Below are positions 47,104 to 56,467 of a stretch of DNA of 64,000 bases, piece by piece; position 1 is the stretch's first letter, and each line of letters starts with the position of its first letter. The position numbers and the translations under genes were made by a program. The notes under the pieces are model-generated. The model worked only from the letters and a program-made list of their open reading frames with translations, made no database searches and was not told where the DNA came from. This DNA comes from Microbispora hainanensis (lineage in GTDB: Bacteria; Actinomycetota; Actinomycetes; Streptosporangiales; Streptosporangiaceae): contig NZ_CP108086.1 of assembly GCF_036186745.1 (NCBI RefSeq), positions 4,278,001 to 4,342,000 on the forward strand. Reading direction: 5' to 3'.

Positions 47104-48459
47104 CTACTCCGTGGAGATGAAGACGTTCTTGGTCTCGGTGAAGGCCGACAGGGCGTCCGGGCCGAGCTCCCGGCCGAGGCCCGACTGCTTGAAGCCGCCG
47201 AACGGGGTCCAGTAGCGGACGCTGGAGTGCGAGTTCACCGACAGGTTGCCCGCCTCGACGGCCCGCGCCACGCGCAGCGCCCGGCCCACGTCGCGGGTCC
47301 AGATCGACCCCGACAGGCCGTACGCCGTGTCGTTGGCGATCCGCACCGCGTCGGCCTCGTCCTCGAACGGCACGACCGACACCACGGGCCCGAAGATCTC
47401 CTCGGTGAACGCCCTGCGGAAGGACTCCGAGGACGATCCGGCCAGCACGGTCGGCGGGAACCAGAAGCCGGGGCCGCTCGGGCACGACCCGGCGGCGTAC
47501 ACGTCGGCCTCGGTGACGAACGACGCGACGCGCTCCCGGTGCTCGGCGCTGATCAGCGGGCCCATCTGGGTCGCCGGGTCGTTCGGGTCGCCCACCCGCA
47601 CCGCGCGCACCGCCTCGGCGAGCCGCGCGAGGAAGTCGTCATAGACGGAACGCTCCACCAGGATGCGCGAGCGGGCGCAGCAGTCCTGGCCGGAGTTGTC
47701 GAAGACCGCCATCGGGGCGGACTCGGCCGCCCGGGCGAGGTCGGCGTCGGCGAAGACGATGTTGGCGCTCTTGCCGCCCAGCTCCAGCGTCACCCGCTTG
47801 ACCTGCTCGGCCGCCTTGGCGCCGATGAGCTTCCCGACCTCCGTCGAGCCGGTGAACACGATCTTCCGTACGTCGGGATGCTCGACGAGCCGGGCGCCGG
47901 CGACCTCACCCTCGCCGGGCACGACCTGGAGCACGCCCTCGGGCAGCCCGGCCTCCAGGGCGAGCTCGGCCAGCCGCAGCGCGGTCAGCGGCGTCCACTC
48001 GGCGGGCTTGACGATCACCGTGTTGCCGGCGGCCAGGGCCGGGGCGACTCCCCAGGTCATGATGACCATCGGGAAGTTCCACGGCACGATGATCCCGACC
48101 ACGCCCAGCGGCTCTGCGAACGTGACGTCCACCCCGCCCGGCACCGGGATCTGCTTGCCGTGGTCGCGCTCCGGCGCGCCCGCGTAGAAGTTCAGCACGT
48201 CGCGGACGTTGCCCGCCTCCCAGCGGGCGTTGCCGATCGTGTGCCCGGCGTTGGCGATCTCCAGCCGCGCCAGCTCCTCCGCGTGGTCCTCGACCACCTG
48301 CGCGAAGCGGCGCAGCAGCCGGGCCCGCTCGCCCGGGGCGACCGCCCGCCACGCGGGGAAGGCCCGGGCGGCCCGCTCGACCACCCGGTCCACCTCGGCG
48401 GCGTCCGCCATCTCGACCTCGGCGACCACGTCTTCGGTCGCCGGATTGACTATCTTCAC
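47104..48459 (-). CDS. Aldehyde dehydrogenase family protein
   Basis: An NAD-dependent dehydrogenase of 451 residues. The catalytic Cys lies in NSGQDCCARSR, the general base Glu in LELGGKSAN, and the cofactor motif is FTGSTEVGK with PWNFP. It is somewhat shorter at the N-terminus than the 475-500 residues typical of the family. The start is GTG at 48459, overlapping the stop of the upstream glutamine-synthetase-like gene as GTGA, so the two are translationally coupled. It would oxidise the gamma-glutamylated aldehyde. Confidence 0.94.
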   Translation of the reverse strand: MKIVNPATEDVVAEVEMADAAEVDRVVERAARAFPAWRAVAPGERARLLRRFAQVVEDHAEELARLEIANAGHTIGNARWEAGNVRDVLNFYAGAPERDHGKQIPVPGGVDVTFAEPLGVVGIIVPWNFPMVIMTWGVAPALAAGNTVIVKPAEWTPLTALRLAELALEAGLPEGVLQVVPGEGEVAGARLVEHPDVRKIVFTGSTEVGKLIGAKAAEQVKRVTLELGGKSANIVFADADLARAAESAPMAVFDNSGQDCCARSRILVERSVYDDFLARLAEAVRAVRVGDPNDPATQMGPLISAEHRERVASFVTEADVYAAGSCPSGPGFWFPPTVLAGSSSESFRRAFTEEIFGPVVSVVPFEDEADAVRIANDTAYGLSGSIWTRDVGRALRVARAVEAGNLSVNSHSSVRYWTPFGGFKQSGLGRELGPDALSAFTETKNVFISTE

Positions 48460-49802
48460 AGCCGTTCGAACCCCCGATAGAGCTCCCAGTCGGTGACCGC
48501 CGCGTCGAAGGCGGCCAGCTCGACCCGCGCGTTGTTGGCGTAGTGCTCGACCACGTCCTTGCCGAAGGCCTCCTCGGCGATCGGCGACTCCTCCCACAGC
48601 GCCAGGGCGTCGCGGAGCGTGGAGGGCACCCGCTCGGCCCCGGAGTCGTACGCGTTGCCGGTGAACGGCTCCTCCAGCTCCAGCCCGTCGTCGATGCCGC
48701 GCAGCCCCGCCGCGATCATGGCGGCGACCGCGAGGTACGGGTTGACGTCGCCGCCGGGCACCCGGTTCTCGATCCGCAGCGAGGGGCCGTGGCCGACCAG
48801 CCGCAGCGAGCAGGTGCGGTTGTCCACGCCCCACTTGACGGCGGTGGGGGCGAAGCTGCCGGGCACGAACCGCTTGTAGGAGTTGATGTTGGGCGCGTAG
48901 AGCAGGGTCAGCTCCCGCATCGCCGCGAGCTGACCGGCGATGAACCGCCGCCCGGTCTCCGACAGCCCGTACGGCTCGCCGCCCGCCATCACGGGGGTGC
49001 CGTCGGCCTCGCGCAGCGAGATGTGGATGTGGCAGGAGTTGCCCTCGCGCTGGTTCGGCTTGGCCATGAAGGTGATCGACCTGCCGTCCTGGGCGGCGAT
49101 CTCCTTGGCGCCGTTCTTGTAGAACACGTGGTTGTCGCACGTGGTCAGCGCGTCGGCGAACCGGAAGGCGATCTCGTGCTGGCCGAGGTTGCACTCGCCC
49201 TTGGCCGACTCGACGTACAGCCCCGCGCCCTCCATGCCGAGCCTGATCCTGCGCAGCAGCGGCTCGATGCGGGAGGTGCCGAGCAGCGAGTAGTCGACGT
49301 TGTAGAGGTTGGCCGGGGTCAGGTCGCGGTAGCCCCGCTGCCAGGCCTGCTCGTAGCTGTCGTCGTAGACGACGAACTCCAGCTCGGTGCCGACGTAGGC
49401 GGTCCAGCCGCGTTCGGCGAGCCGGGCGAGCTGGCGGCGCAGGATCTGCCTGGGGGAGGCCACGACGTCGGCGCCGTCCTCCCACACCAGGTCGGCGAGC
49501 AGCAGCACGGTGCCCTCGTGCCAGGGCACGCGGCGCAGCGTCGACAGGTCGGGCCGCATGACGAAGTCGCCGTAGCCGCGCTCCCAGGACGACATGGCGT
49601 AGCCGTCCACGGTGTTCATGTCGACGTCCACCGCGAGCAGGTAGTTGCAGCCCTCCGCTGCGTGGCTCAGCACCTCCTCCAGGAAGTACCGCGCAGAAAG
49701 CCGCTTGCCCTGCAGCCGCCCCTGCATGTCGGTGACCGCGAGCAGGACCGTGTCCACGCGGCCCGCTTCGACGTCATCGCGGAGTCGATCCACGCTGAGC
49801 AC
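48456..49802 (-). CDS. Glutamine-synthetase-like gamma-glutamyl amine ligase
   Basis: A protein of 448 residues of the GlnA family. The N-terminal beta-grasp has VTDMQGRLQGKRLSARYFLEEV; catalytic pieces are TELEFVVYD, AKGECNLGQHEIAFR, KPNQREGNSCHIHISL and ENRVPGGDVNPYLAVAAMIAAG. The C-terminal adenylylation motif of true glutamine synthetase is absent. The neighbours (aldehyde dehydrogenase, SDR, gamma-glutamyl hydrolase, FadR-type regulator) match actinobacterial loci where GlnA3/GlnA4 enzymes gamma-glutamylate polyamines or ethanolamine. The start is GTG at 49802 after GGGAGG. The substrate is inferred. Confidence 0.9.
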   Translation of the reverse strand: MLSVDRLRDDVEAGRVDTVLLAVTDMQGRLQGKRLSARYFLEEVLSHAAEGCNYLLAVDVDMNTVDGYAMSSWERGYGDFVMRPDLSTLRRVPWHEGTVLLLADLVWEDGADVVASPRQILRRQLARLAERGWTAYVGTELEFVVYDDSYEQAWQRGYRDLTPANLYNVDYSLLGTSRIEPLLRRIRLGMEGAGLYVESAKGECNLGQHEIAFRFADALTTCDNHVFYKNGAKEIAAQDGRSITFMAKPNQREGNSCHIHISLREADGTPVMAGGEPYGLSETGRRFIAGQLAAMRELTLLYAPNINSYKRFVPGSFAPTAVKWGVDNRTCSLRLVGHGPSLRIENRVPGGDVNPYLAVAAMIAAGLRGIDDGLELEEPFTGNAYDSGAERVPSTLRDALALWEESPIAEEAFGKDVVEHYANNARVELAAFDAAVTDWELYRGFERL

Positions 49803-49820
49803 GGTGCCTCCCGTCCAAAA

Positions 49821-49834
49821 GTCTGGAATCAGAC
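49821..49834. promoter_or_regulatory. Inverted repeat GTCTG-GAAT-CAGAC
   Basis: A five-base inverted repeat with four-base spacer, 19 bases upstream of the GlnA-like start, in the region shared with the divergent FadR-type gene. A likely operator for that regulator. Confidence 0.45.
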
Positions 49835-49945
49835 CATTGAGGGCATGCAAGCACCATGTTCCCCTCGTCGTCAACAATGTCCGAGGGGTTTAACCTCGAT
49901 CACAGGGACGGGGGACCCGCTGTGACGGGTGGAGGGACGATGCGC

Positions 49946-50743
49946 ATGGAGATCACCCCGGCGGAGACGTCCGTCTCCCGTTCCCGGACCCCGGCCGAGC
50001 CCGCCTCTCGGGACGCGGCGGTGGGGATCACCGGCGCGGTGTCGCTGCTGCGGCCGGTGCGGGCGGGCAACGCGTTCGAGGAGACCGTCGAGCGCCTGCT
50101 CCAGGCCATCAAGCTCGGCGTCGTCCCGCACGGCGAGAAGCTGCCGCCGGAGCGCGAACTGGCCGCCCGGCTCGGCATCAGCAGGGTCACGCTGCGCGAG
50201 GCGATCCGCGCGCTGCAGGAGGCCGGTTACCTCGACGTACGGCGCGGCCGGTACGGCGGGGCCTTCGTCGTCTACCAGCCGCCGAGCCCGCGCAAGGGCG
50301 ACCTGCGCAGGGCCGTCACCCGGATGGGAGAAGACGACCTCGAAGACGCGCTGACGTTCCGGATGGCCGTCGAGTGCGGGGCGGCCCGGGTGCTCGCGAC
50401 CACCGAGCTGACCCCGGGACAGCGGGAGACGCTCGCCGCCCGGCTGGCCGGGGTGAACGACGCGGCGCCGGCCGACTATCGCAGGATGGACATCGCGTTC
50501 CACCTGGCGATCGCGGAGCTGAGCGGGTCGCCGCTGCTGGCCGCCGCGTGCGCCGACGCCCGGCTGCGGGTCACCGACCTGCTCAACGCGATCCCCGTGC
50601 TGGGGCCCAACATCGAGCACGCCGCGGTGCAGCACGCCGCCATCGCCGCCGCGATCCTGGACGGCGACCCGGAGGCGGCCGAACGGGCGGTGGCCGAGCA
50701 CCTGGAGGGCACGGCGGCCCTGCTGCGCGGCTTTCTCGCGTGA
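49946..50743 (+). CDS. FadR/GntR-family transcriptional regulator
   Basis: A protein of 265 residues. The winged helix (about 45-110) has GEKLPPERELAARLGISRVTLREAIRALQEAGYLDVRRGRYGG split by the usual wing; the C-terminal FCD domain has D/H metal-type positions (MDIAFHLAIAE, QHAAIAAAI, AEHLEG). The ATG at 49946 has GGAGGGA at eight-base spacing and is preferred over the ATG at 49940. It is divergent from the GlnA-like operon and is its likely repressor. Confidence 0.92.
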   Translation: MEITPAETSVSRSRTPAEPASRDAAVGITGAVSLLRPVRAGNAFEETVERLLQAIKLGVVPHGEKLPPERELAARLGISRVTLREAIRALQEAGYLDVRRGRYGGAFVVYQPPSPRKGDLRRAVTRMGEDDLEDALTFRMAVECGAARVLATTELTPGQRETLAARLAGVNDAAPADYRRMDIAFHLAIAELSGSPLLAAACADARLRVTDLLNAIPVLGPNIEHAAVQHAAIAAAILDGDPEAAERAVAEHLEGTAALLRGFLA

Positions 50744-50787
50744 CCACTTCCCCCGCGTCGTAGCATCGGAGGCCGGGGGATCGCTTG

Positions 50788-51648
50788 ATGGCCGGCTGGT
50801 TTCACGAACGCATCATCGAGGCGCACCGTCTGCCGCTGTTCTGCTTCTTCGCCGCGCTGATCACGGCATTCGTCTTCACGCGGGTGAACGTACGGCTGAT
50901 CAGGGCGCGGGTGCGGTGGCTCGGCAACGTCAGCGTGGGCGAGATGCACATCCACCACGTGGTGTTCGGCGTGGTGCTCACGCTGCTCGGCGGGGTGGCC
51001 GGGCTGGTCCTGTCGGACGTGTCCACGGGGTGGTACTCGTTCTCCGCGGCCGTGTTCGGCGTGGGCGCCGCCCTCGTGCTCGACGAGTTCGCGCTGATCC
51101 TGCACCTGCGCGACGTCTACTGGCAGGAGGAGGGCCGCACCTCCGTGGACGCGGTCTTCGTGGCGATCGCCGCCACCGGCCTGCTGCTGCTCGGGCTGCG
51201 CCCGCTCACCTGGAACGGCGCGGCGGACGGCGGCCACTGGACGGCTCTCGCGTTCCTCTTCGTCAACCTAATCTTCGCCGTGATCACCCTGCTCAAGGGG
51301 AAGATCTGGAGCGGCCTGCTGGGCCTGTTCGTGCCGCCGCTGCTGTACGTGGGGGCGGTGCGGGTGGCCCGTCCCGGCTCGCCCTGGGCCCGCTGGTGCT
51401 ACTCGGAGCGGGCGCGGCGGCCCCGGCCGCGCCTGATGGCCAAGGCGATCCACCGGGAGGAGCGCTGGCGCCGCCCGGTCATCCGGGTGAAGATCGCGGT
51501 GCAGGAGTTCGTCTCCGGCCGCCACGACCTGCCCGCGCCCGCGCTGCCCGACCGGCGCCTCCGGCGGCGGGTCGTGTCCCCCCGTCCCCGTCAGGGGGCG
51601 GACCATCCCGGGCGTCCCTGGCGGTCGGGCCGGCCCCGCGCCCACTGA
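50788..51648 (+). CDS. Conserved integral membrane protein
   Basis: A protein of 286 residues with five to six transmembrane helices in the first 195 residues and a basic cytoplasmic tail rich in Arg and Pro. GEMHIHHVVFG and LDEFALILHLRDVYW are conserved-looking segments with His and Asp residues inside or near the membrane. The family is common in actinobacteria and has no known function. The start is ATG at 50788 after GGGGGA. Confidence 0.8.
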   Translation: MAGWFHERIIEAHRLPLFCFFAALITAFVFTRVNVRLIRARVRWLGNVSVGEMHIHHVVFGVVLTLLGGVAGLVLSDVSTGWYSFSAAVFGVGAALVLDEFALILHLRDVYWQEEGRTSVDAVFVAIAATGLLLLGLRPLTWNGAADGGHWTALAFLFVNLIFAVITLLKGKIWSGLLGLFVPPLLYVGAVRVARPGSPWARWCYSERARRPRPRLMAKAIHREERWRRPVIRVKIAVQEFVSGRHDLPAPALPDRRLRRRVVSPRPRQGADHPGRPWRSGRPRAH

Positions 51649-51800
51649 GACCACGCCGCCGTCCCGAAAGAGGGATGATCCGTGACGCCGGGCCGACGAC
51701 CGTGAGCGGTCACCGAACCTCCGGGGCCGGGGAGGAGTCGTAGGAGACAGGGCGGCAGCCGCGCCTTTCCGATTCGCCTTCGCCAAGGAGGCTGTGACTG

Positions 51801-52253
51801 ATGGCTCGATGGTCATTCCGGCGGTTTTTATCGGGTGCCGGGTCGGTCGCGTTCTTCGTGGCCTGGTTCGGCATCCTGATCGTGGCGCTCGTCGCCCAGG
51901 TTTCCAACCTCGTCTCGGCCCTGGACCTCGGGCGGCACGGTGTCCGCACCACCGGCGTGGCCCTCGCCACCCGGTCGGAGACGTGGAACGACACCGACGG
52001 CCACCCCATTACCGTTGACTACACGAAGGTCGGTTTCACGGTGGGCGCACAACGGCACGTCGAGGAGATCTCCGGCCGGTACGCGACAGGGGAGAAGGTC
52101 CGCATCGTCTACGACCCCGAGAACGTGAACGTCGTCAGGAGCGAGGAGGACACCGGCCTCGGCGGGCTGGCCGGACATTTCGTGCTGATCGCCATCCTGC
52201 TCGCCATGCTGGTCTTCGGCGTCAGCTTCGTTTTCTCCTGGTACCGATGGTGA
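51801..52253 (+). CDS. DUF3592-like membrane protein
   Basis: A protein of 150 residues with two transmembrane helices (about 12-38 and 125-148) and an extracytoplasmic domain with the DUF3592 pattern: TTGVALATRSETWNDTDGHP, then GEKVRIVYDPENVNVVR. Function unknown. The start is ATG at 51801 after AAGGAGG. Confidence 0.82.
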   Translation: MARWSFRRFLSGAGSVAFFVAWFGILIVALVAQVSNLVSALDLGRHGVRTTGVALATRSETWNDTDGHPITVDYTKVGFTVGAQRHVEEISGRYATGEKVRIVYDPENVNVVRSEEDTGLGGLAGHFVLIAILLAMLVFGVSFVFSWYRW

Positions 52254-52411
52254 CGATGCCCGCCGCGATGTGATCGAGATCCGCGTACGCGCCGAGGATC
52301 CGGCTCCGGGAACGCCCTGCCGGGACGTGTGCCGATCGCTCAAAGAGCATTTCGGCCGGTTCTGTGGGTATTTCACCCCAAGTAAGAGCGGTGGGGGTGG
52401 GAGGGGTGGTC

Positions 52412-52606
52412 ATGGAGTCTCGCGAGCGGTTCATGTTCCAGCGGATGGCGGCACAGCTCAAAGGGGAGGCGGCGCTCCTGACGGGGGACCGGCTCATGGC
52501 TGCCGAGGCACGCGCGGAGGAGGCCGAGGCCGACCTGTGCCTCACCTGGTACGCGATCATGGACACCACCCGGATGATCCGCCTGACCTACGGAGTGCCG
52601 GGATGA
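52412..52606 (+). CDS. Small helical protein of unknown function
   Basis: A 64-residue, mostly alpha-helical protein with the run LMAAEARAEEAEADLC. The ATG at 52412 lies behind GAGGGGTGG; an in-frame ATG 16 codons upstream lacks one. No family is recognised. It ends 38 bases before the nucleotidyltransferase-like gene but does not resemble an AbiEi antitoxin. Confidence 0.55.
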   Translation: MESRERFMFQRMAAQLKGEAALLTGDRLMAAEARAEEAEADLCLTWYAIMDTTRMIRLTYGVPG

Positions 52607-52644
52607 GGGATCATCACGGTGGGTGCGCGGGCGATACTGACGTG

Positions 52645-53346
52645 GTGACCGCGTCTTCCACCTTCCCGGCGCCCCCGTTCCACCTGCGCCTCATCGAGGA
52701 CGCGCGGCCGGTCCTCGACCGCTACGGCCTGCTGCTCGCCGGCGGTTACGCGCTGCTGGCGCACGGATGCACGTCGAGGCCGGTGGACGACCTCACCTTC
52801 GCCACCGGCGGCGAGGCCCCGCTGGAGGAGGCCGGCCGGGCGCTGGCCGAGGCGTTCGGCAGCACCGGCCTGTCGGCCGAGGTGCGCGAGGCCGGCGCCC
52901 GCATCGGCCGCGTCGTCGTCACCGACGAGATCACCGGCCAGTCGTGCGAGGTCACCCTGCTCCGCGAGCCGCTGCGCGACCGGCCCGCCGACATCGGCCC
53001 CTGCCGGGTGCTCGGCCTGGACGACGCCGTGGGGCTCAAGGTGCGCGCGCTGCAGGACCGCGGCCTGCCACGCGACTTCGCCGACGTGGCCTCGGTGTCC
53101 GGCCTCTACTCCTTCCGCCTGCTCGAACAACTCGGCGCGCGCTACGACGACGAGTGGCGGGTGGAGGACCTGGTCGAACGGCTGGAGACCGTCGACCTGC
53201 TGGCCGAAGAGGCGTTCGGCGGCCTGGACGAGGAGGGCGTCGCCGCCGTACGCCGCTTCGCGTACGCCTGGGCGGAGGACATCAAACTGCGCCGCGTCGA
53301 CGACGGCGACGCCGAGTTCGACCTGGACGTCCCCGACCTGGACTGA
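52645..53346 (+). CDS. AbiEii-like nucleotidyltransferase, orphan
   Basis: A protein of 233 residues. The N-terminal segment LLAGGYALLAHG (GG at 33-34) followed by SRPVDDLTFAT (D48, D49) matches the AbiEii/AbiGii nucleotidyltransferase core, where GG and two acidic residues bind the nucleotide and metal. Family members are the toxin half of abortive-infection systems, but many relatives are not toxins. No AbiEi-type antitoxin gene is adjacent. The start GTG at 52645 lies six bases after GATACT, so a leaderless mRNA is likely; GTG at 52642 is the alternative. Confidence 0.72.
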   Translation: MTASSTFPAPPFHLRLIEDARPVLDRYGLLLAGGYALLAHGCTSRPVDDLTFATGGEAPLEEAGRALAEAFGSTGLSAEVREAGARIGRVVVTDEITGQSCEVTLLREPLRDRPADIGPCRVLGLDDAVGLKVRALQDRGLPRDFADVASVSGLYSFRLLEQLGARYDDEWRVEDLVERLETVDLLAEEAFGGLDEEGVAAVRRFAYAWAEDIKLRRVDDGDAEFDLDVPDLD

Positions 53347-53485
53347 TCCACGACGTCCGAAATCCCCGCGCGCATCGGCGTTTCCGGTGAATTAGGGTCT
53401 CCGGGAGATCGCACACAGGCTGCGCAGGGCCCGGGCACAGGGCCGGCGCGCCCGGTCCGTGCGCAGTGCTCGCGGAGGGGGCTCC

Positions 53486-55270
53486 ATGGGGACGGAGGGC
53501 GACGGCCCTGACGGGGGACGGCCCGCGCCACGGCCGAAGGCGTCACTAGGGGAGCGCGCCGCCTGGCGGCTGCTGCTCGACCAGGTGCGCCCCCACCGGC
53601 GGGTGCTGCTGCTGGGCGGCGTGCTCAGCCTCGTCGGCAGCCTCACCGGGCTCGCCATGCCGGTCATGGCCAAGCGGGTGATCGACACGTTCGGCGCGGG
53701 CGGCGCACTGGCCGGCCCGGTGCTCGGGCTGTCGGCCGCCGTCCTGGCCGGGGCGCTGATCTCGGCGGCCGGGCGGTTCCTGCTGGAGCGGATGGGCGAG
53801 ACCATCGTGCTCGACTCGCGCCGGGGCCTGGTCGACCGCATCCTGCGGCTCACGGTCTCCGACGTCGACCGGCTCAAGCCCGGCGACCTGCTGTCGCGGG
53901 TCAGCTCCGACACCACCCTGCTGCGAGCCGTGTGCACCGACGCGCTGGCCTCGCTGGTCGGCTCGGTGTTCACGTTCCTGGGCGCCGCCGTGATGATGGC
54001 GATCATGGACGGCCTGCTGCTGGTCGTCACGCTCGCCGTCGTCGCGCTGGTCGGGCTCCTGGGCGTGGTCATCGCCCCGCGCATCCGCCGCGCCTCCCTT
54101 CAGGCACAGGTGGCGCTCGGCGAGATGGGCTCGATGCTCGACCGCGCCCTCCAGGCGTTCCGTACGGTCAAGGCCAGCGGCGCGGAGGCGCGGGAGATCG
54201 CGACGGTGGGCACGGCGGCCGCCGAGGCGCGCGACCGGGGCGTGGCCGCCGCCGCGTGGACCTCGCTGGCCGGGATCGGCGCGTGGATGTCGATCCAGCT
54301 CGCGTTCCTCGCGGTGCTGGGGGTGGGCGGCGCGCGGGTCGCGTCGGGGCAGATGGAGATCTCCACCCTGATCGCGTTCCTGATGTACCTGTTCTATCTG
54401 GTCTCCCCGATCGGCCAGATCGTGCAGAGCCTCACGCAGATCCAGAACGGCCTGGCCGCGGTGACCCGCATCCAGGAGATCGCCACGCTGCGCACCGAGC
54501 CCGCCGCCCCGGCGGCGCGGGCGGGGGGCGAGCCGGTCGGGGTGACGTTCTCCGGGGTCGTCTTCCGCTACGGCGACGACCGGCCGGTGGTCCACCAGGG
54601 TGTGACGTTCGAGGTGCCGGCGGGCGGCATGACCGCGCTGGTCGGCCCCTCGGGCGCGGGCAAGTCGACGGTGTTCGGCCTGGTCGAGCGGTTCTACGAG
54701 CCGCAGGAGGGGACGATCACCGTCGGCGGGCGCGACATCCGCGAGTGGCCGCTCGGCGAGCTGCGGGCCATGCTCGGCTACGTCGAGCAGGACGCCCCCG
54801 TGCTCGCGGGGACGTTGCGGGAGAACCTCGTCTTCGGCGCGCCCGGAGCGACCGACGAGGAGGTCGCCCGCGCCCTCGCCCGTACGCGCCTGGACGACCT
54901 GGTCGAGCGGTTGCCCGAGGGACTGGAGACGCCGGTCGGCCATCGCGGCGTGCTGCTGTCGGGCGGCGAGCGGCAGCGGGTCGCCATCGCCAGGGCGCTG
55001 CTGCGCAAACCCCGGCTGCTGCTGCTCGACGAGGCGACCTCACAGCTCGACGCGGTCAACGAGGTGCGGCTGCGGGAGGTCGTGGCGGAGGTGGCGCGCG
55101 AGACCACGGTGCTGGTGATCGCCCACCGCCTGTCCACCGTGACCGGCGCCGACCGGATCGTGGTGATGGAGGCCGGTCGCGTGCGGGCCTGGGGGACCCA
55201 CGACGAGCTGGTCTCGGCCGACGAGCTCTACCGCGAGCTGGCCGCCACGCAGTTCCTCGTCTCGTCCTGA
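53486..55270 (+). CDS. ABC transporter, fused permease and ATPase
   Basis: A half-size exporter of 594 residues. Six transmembrane helices lie in residues 35-320; the ATPase domain has Walker A GPSGAGKST, signature LSGGERQRVAIARAL, Walker B LLLLDEATSQLD and the H-loop VIAHRLSTV. It belongs to the MsbA/LmrA-like type B exporters and probably works as a homodimer or with a partner elsewhere. The start is ATG at 53486 after CGGAGGGGGC. The substrate is unknown. Downstream lie GC-rich tandem repeats. Confidence 0.93.
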   Translation: MGTEGDGPDGGRPAPRPKASLGERAAWRLLLDQVRPHRRVLLLGGVLSLVGSLTGLAMPVMAKRVIDTFGAGGALAGPVLGLSAAVLAGALISAAGRFLLERMGETIVLDSRRGLVDRILRLTVSDVDRLKPGDLLSRVSSDTTLLRAVCTDALASLVGSVFTFLGAAVMMAIMDGLLLVVTLAVVALVGLLGVVIAPRIRRASLQAQVALGEMGSMLDRALQAFRTVKASGAEAREIATVGTAAAEARDRGVAAAAWTSLAGIGAWMSIQLAFLAVLGVGGARVASGQMEISTLIAFLMYLFYLVSPIGQIVQSLTQIQNGLAAVTRIQEIATLRTEPAAPAARAGGEPVGVTFSGVVFRYGDDRPVVHQGVTFEVPAGGMTALVGPSGAGKSTVFGLVERFYEPQEGTITVGGRDIREWPLGELRAMLGYVEQDAPVLAGTLRENLVFGAPGATDEEVARALARTRLDDLVERLPEGLETPVGHRGVLLSGGERQRVAIARALLRKPRLLLLDEATSQLDAVNEVRLREVVAEVARETTVLVIAHRLSTVTGADRIVVMEAGRVRAWGTHDELVSADELYRELAATQFLVSS

Positions 55271-55661
55271 CCGGCGTCCGCGTAGTCCTGCCGACCGGCA
55301 CACGCGATGTCCGTCCGACCGGCACACGCGAAGCCCGTCCGACCGACGCACGCGATGTCCGTCCTGACCGGCGTCCGCGAAGTCCGGCCGACCGGTGTCC
55401 GAGATCCCCGCGTGACCGGTGCCCGTGATCTCCGCAGACGCCGATGGCGAAGCCGTGAGCAGCCCTTACACCGGGCCACAGCTTCTTTCGACCGGAGACC
55501 GGGAAGATCGGTGGTGCGTAACCTCTCCTTCACCACCGCCCGGTTGCCGGAGCTGTCGCGCGTGCGGGCGCGTCCGGTGACCAGGGTCGGAGGCGGGGCG
55601 TCCCGGCCATGCCGGGGCGCTCCGCCACGCTTCACAGGCTGCCGGTTATCCGGCTACCCGG
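55271..55661. other. Intergenic region with degenerate 24-bp tandem repeats
   Basis: It separates two convergent transporter genes. About seven degenerate units fill the first 160 bases; the rest has no recognised gene. Confidence 0.6.
55275..55435. repeat. About seven degenerate 24-bp tandem repeats
   Basis: Units of the type GACCGGCACACGCGATGTCC repeat at roughly 24-base steps. Because the period is a multiple of three, they give open frames with RPTGTRDV-like octapeptides, but there is no start site that supports translation. Confidence 0.7.
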
Positions 55662-56411
55662 TTATCCGGCGAGGTGGCGCATGGAGCGGACCGACCAGGC
55701 CAGGGCGGGCACCGCGAGCACCGCCATCAGGACGAACGCGAGCGCCACGTGGCCGTCCGCGAGGTCGCCGGCGAACAGCGCCCGCCCGGCCTCGACCGCG
55801 TGATAGAGCGGGTTTACCTGGGCCACCGTCCGCATCCACGCCGGAGCGAGCGACATCGGCAGCAGGATGCCGGTGAACAGGATCAGCGGCAGCGCGAAGA
55901 ACTGCAGGATCTGCGACATGCCGTTCTCGTCCCGCACCGCGAGGGCCAGGCCGTACGACAGGCCGGAGGCGAAAAGACCGGTCAGGGCCATGAGCACGAG
56001 CATCAGGGCGACGCCGGGCAGGCTGGGCCGCATGCCCATCAGCAGGGCCACCACGATGATCACCAGAGCCTGCGCCACCAGCACGATCATGTCGCGCAGT
56101 GTCCGGCCCAGGACGATGGCCGGGCGGCTCGCCGGGCTCGCGGCGAGCCGTTCGAGCACTCCGGTGCGGATCTCTGCGATCATGCCGAAGCCGACGAACA
56201 ACGAGCCGAACAGCGCGATCATCACCATCACGCCGGGGGTGAACATGGCGAGCGTCCGCTCGTCCCGCACGCCGGGCATGGTGTTGGCCAGCAGCGGGGC
56301 GAACAGCAGCAGATAGAGGACGGGCTGGAGGAGGCCGAAGAACGGCCAGATCGGATTGCGGGCGGTGTTGCGCAACTCGTAGGCCAGGAACAGGCCGGTG
56401 TGCTTCAGCAT
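55662..56411 (-). CDS. ABC-2 type permease (DrrB-like)
   Basis: A protein of 249 residues with six transmembrane helices and the ABC-2 pattern: LAYELRNTARNPIWPFFGLLQPVLYLLLF at the N-terminus, RTGVLERLAASPASR cytoplasmic helix, and NPLYHAVEAGRALF at the end. Together with the upstream ATPase it forms an exporter resembling daunorubicin-resistance DrrAB. The start is ATG at 56411. Third gene of the PadR-ATPase-permease operon. Confidence 0.92.
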   Translation of the reverse strand: MLKHTGLFLAYELRNTARNPIWPFFGLLQPVLYLLLFAPLLANTMPGVRDERTLAMFTPGVMVMIALFGSLFVGFGMIAEIRTGVLERLAASPASRPAIVLGRTLRDMIVLVAQALVIIVVALLMGMRPSLPGVALMLVLMALTGLFASGLSYGLALAVRDENGMSQILQFFALPLILFTGILLPMSLAPAWMRTVAQVNPLYHAVEAGRALFAGDLADGHVALAFVLMAVLAVPALAWSVRSMRHLAG

Positions 56412-56467
56412 GGCTGCGTCTTTCCGTCGGCGTGTCTTTCCGCGGGCGGGTGATTTTCGAGTGGAGT

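Noticed and set aside
55307-55876. Plus-strand frame with octapeptide repeats
   Set aside because: The frame is a by-product of 24-base repeats and continues into sequence antisense to the ABC permease.
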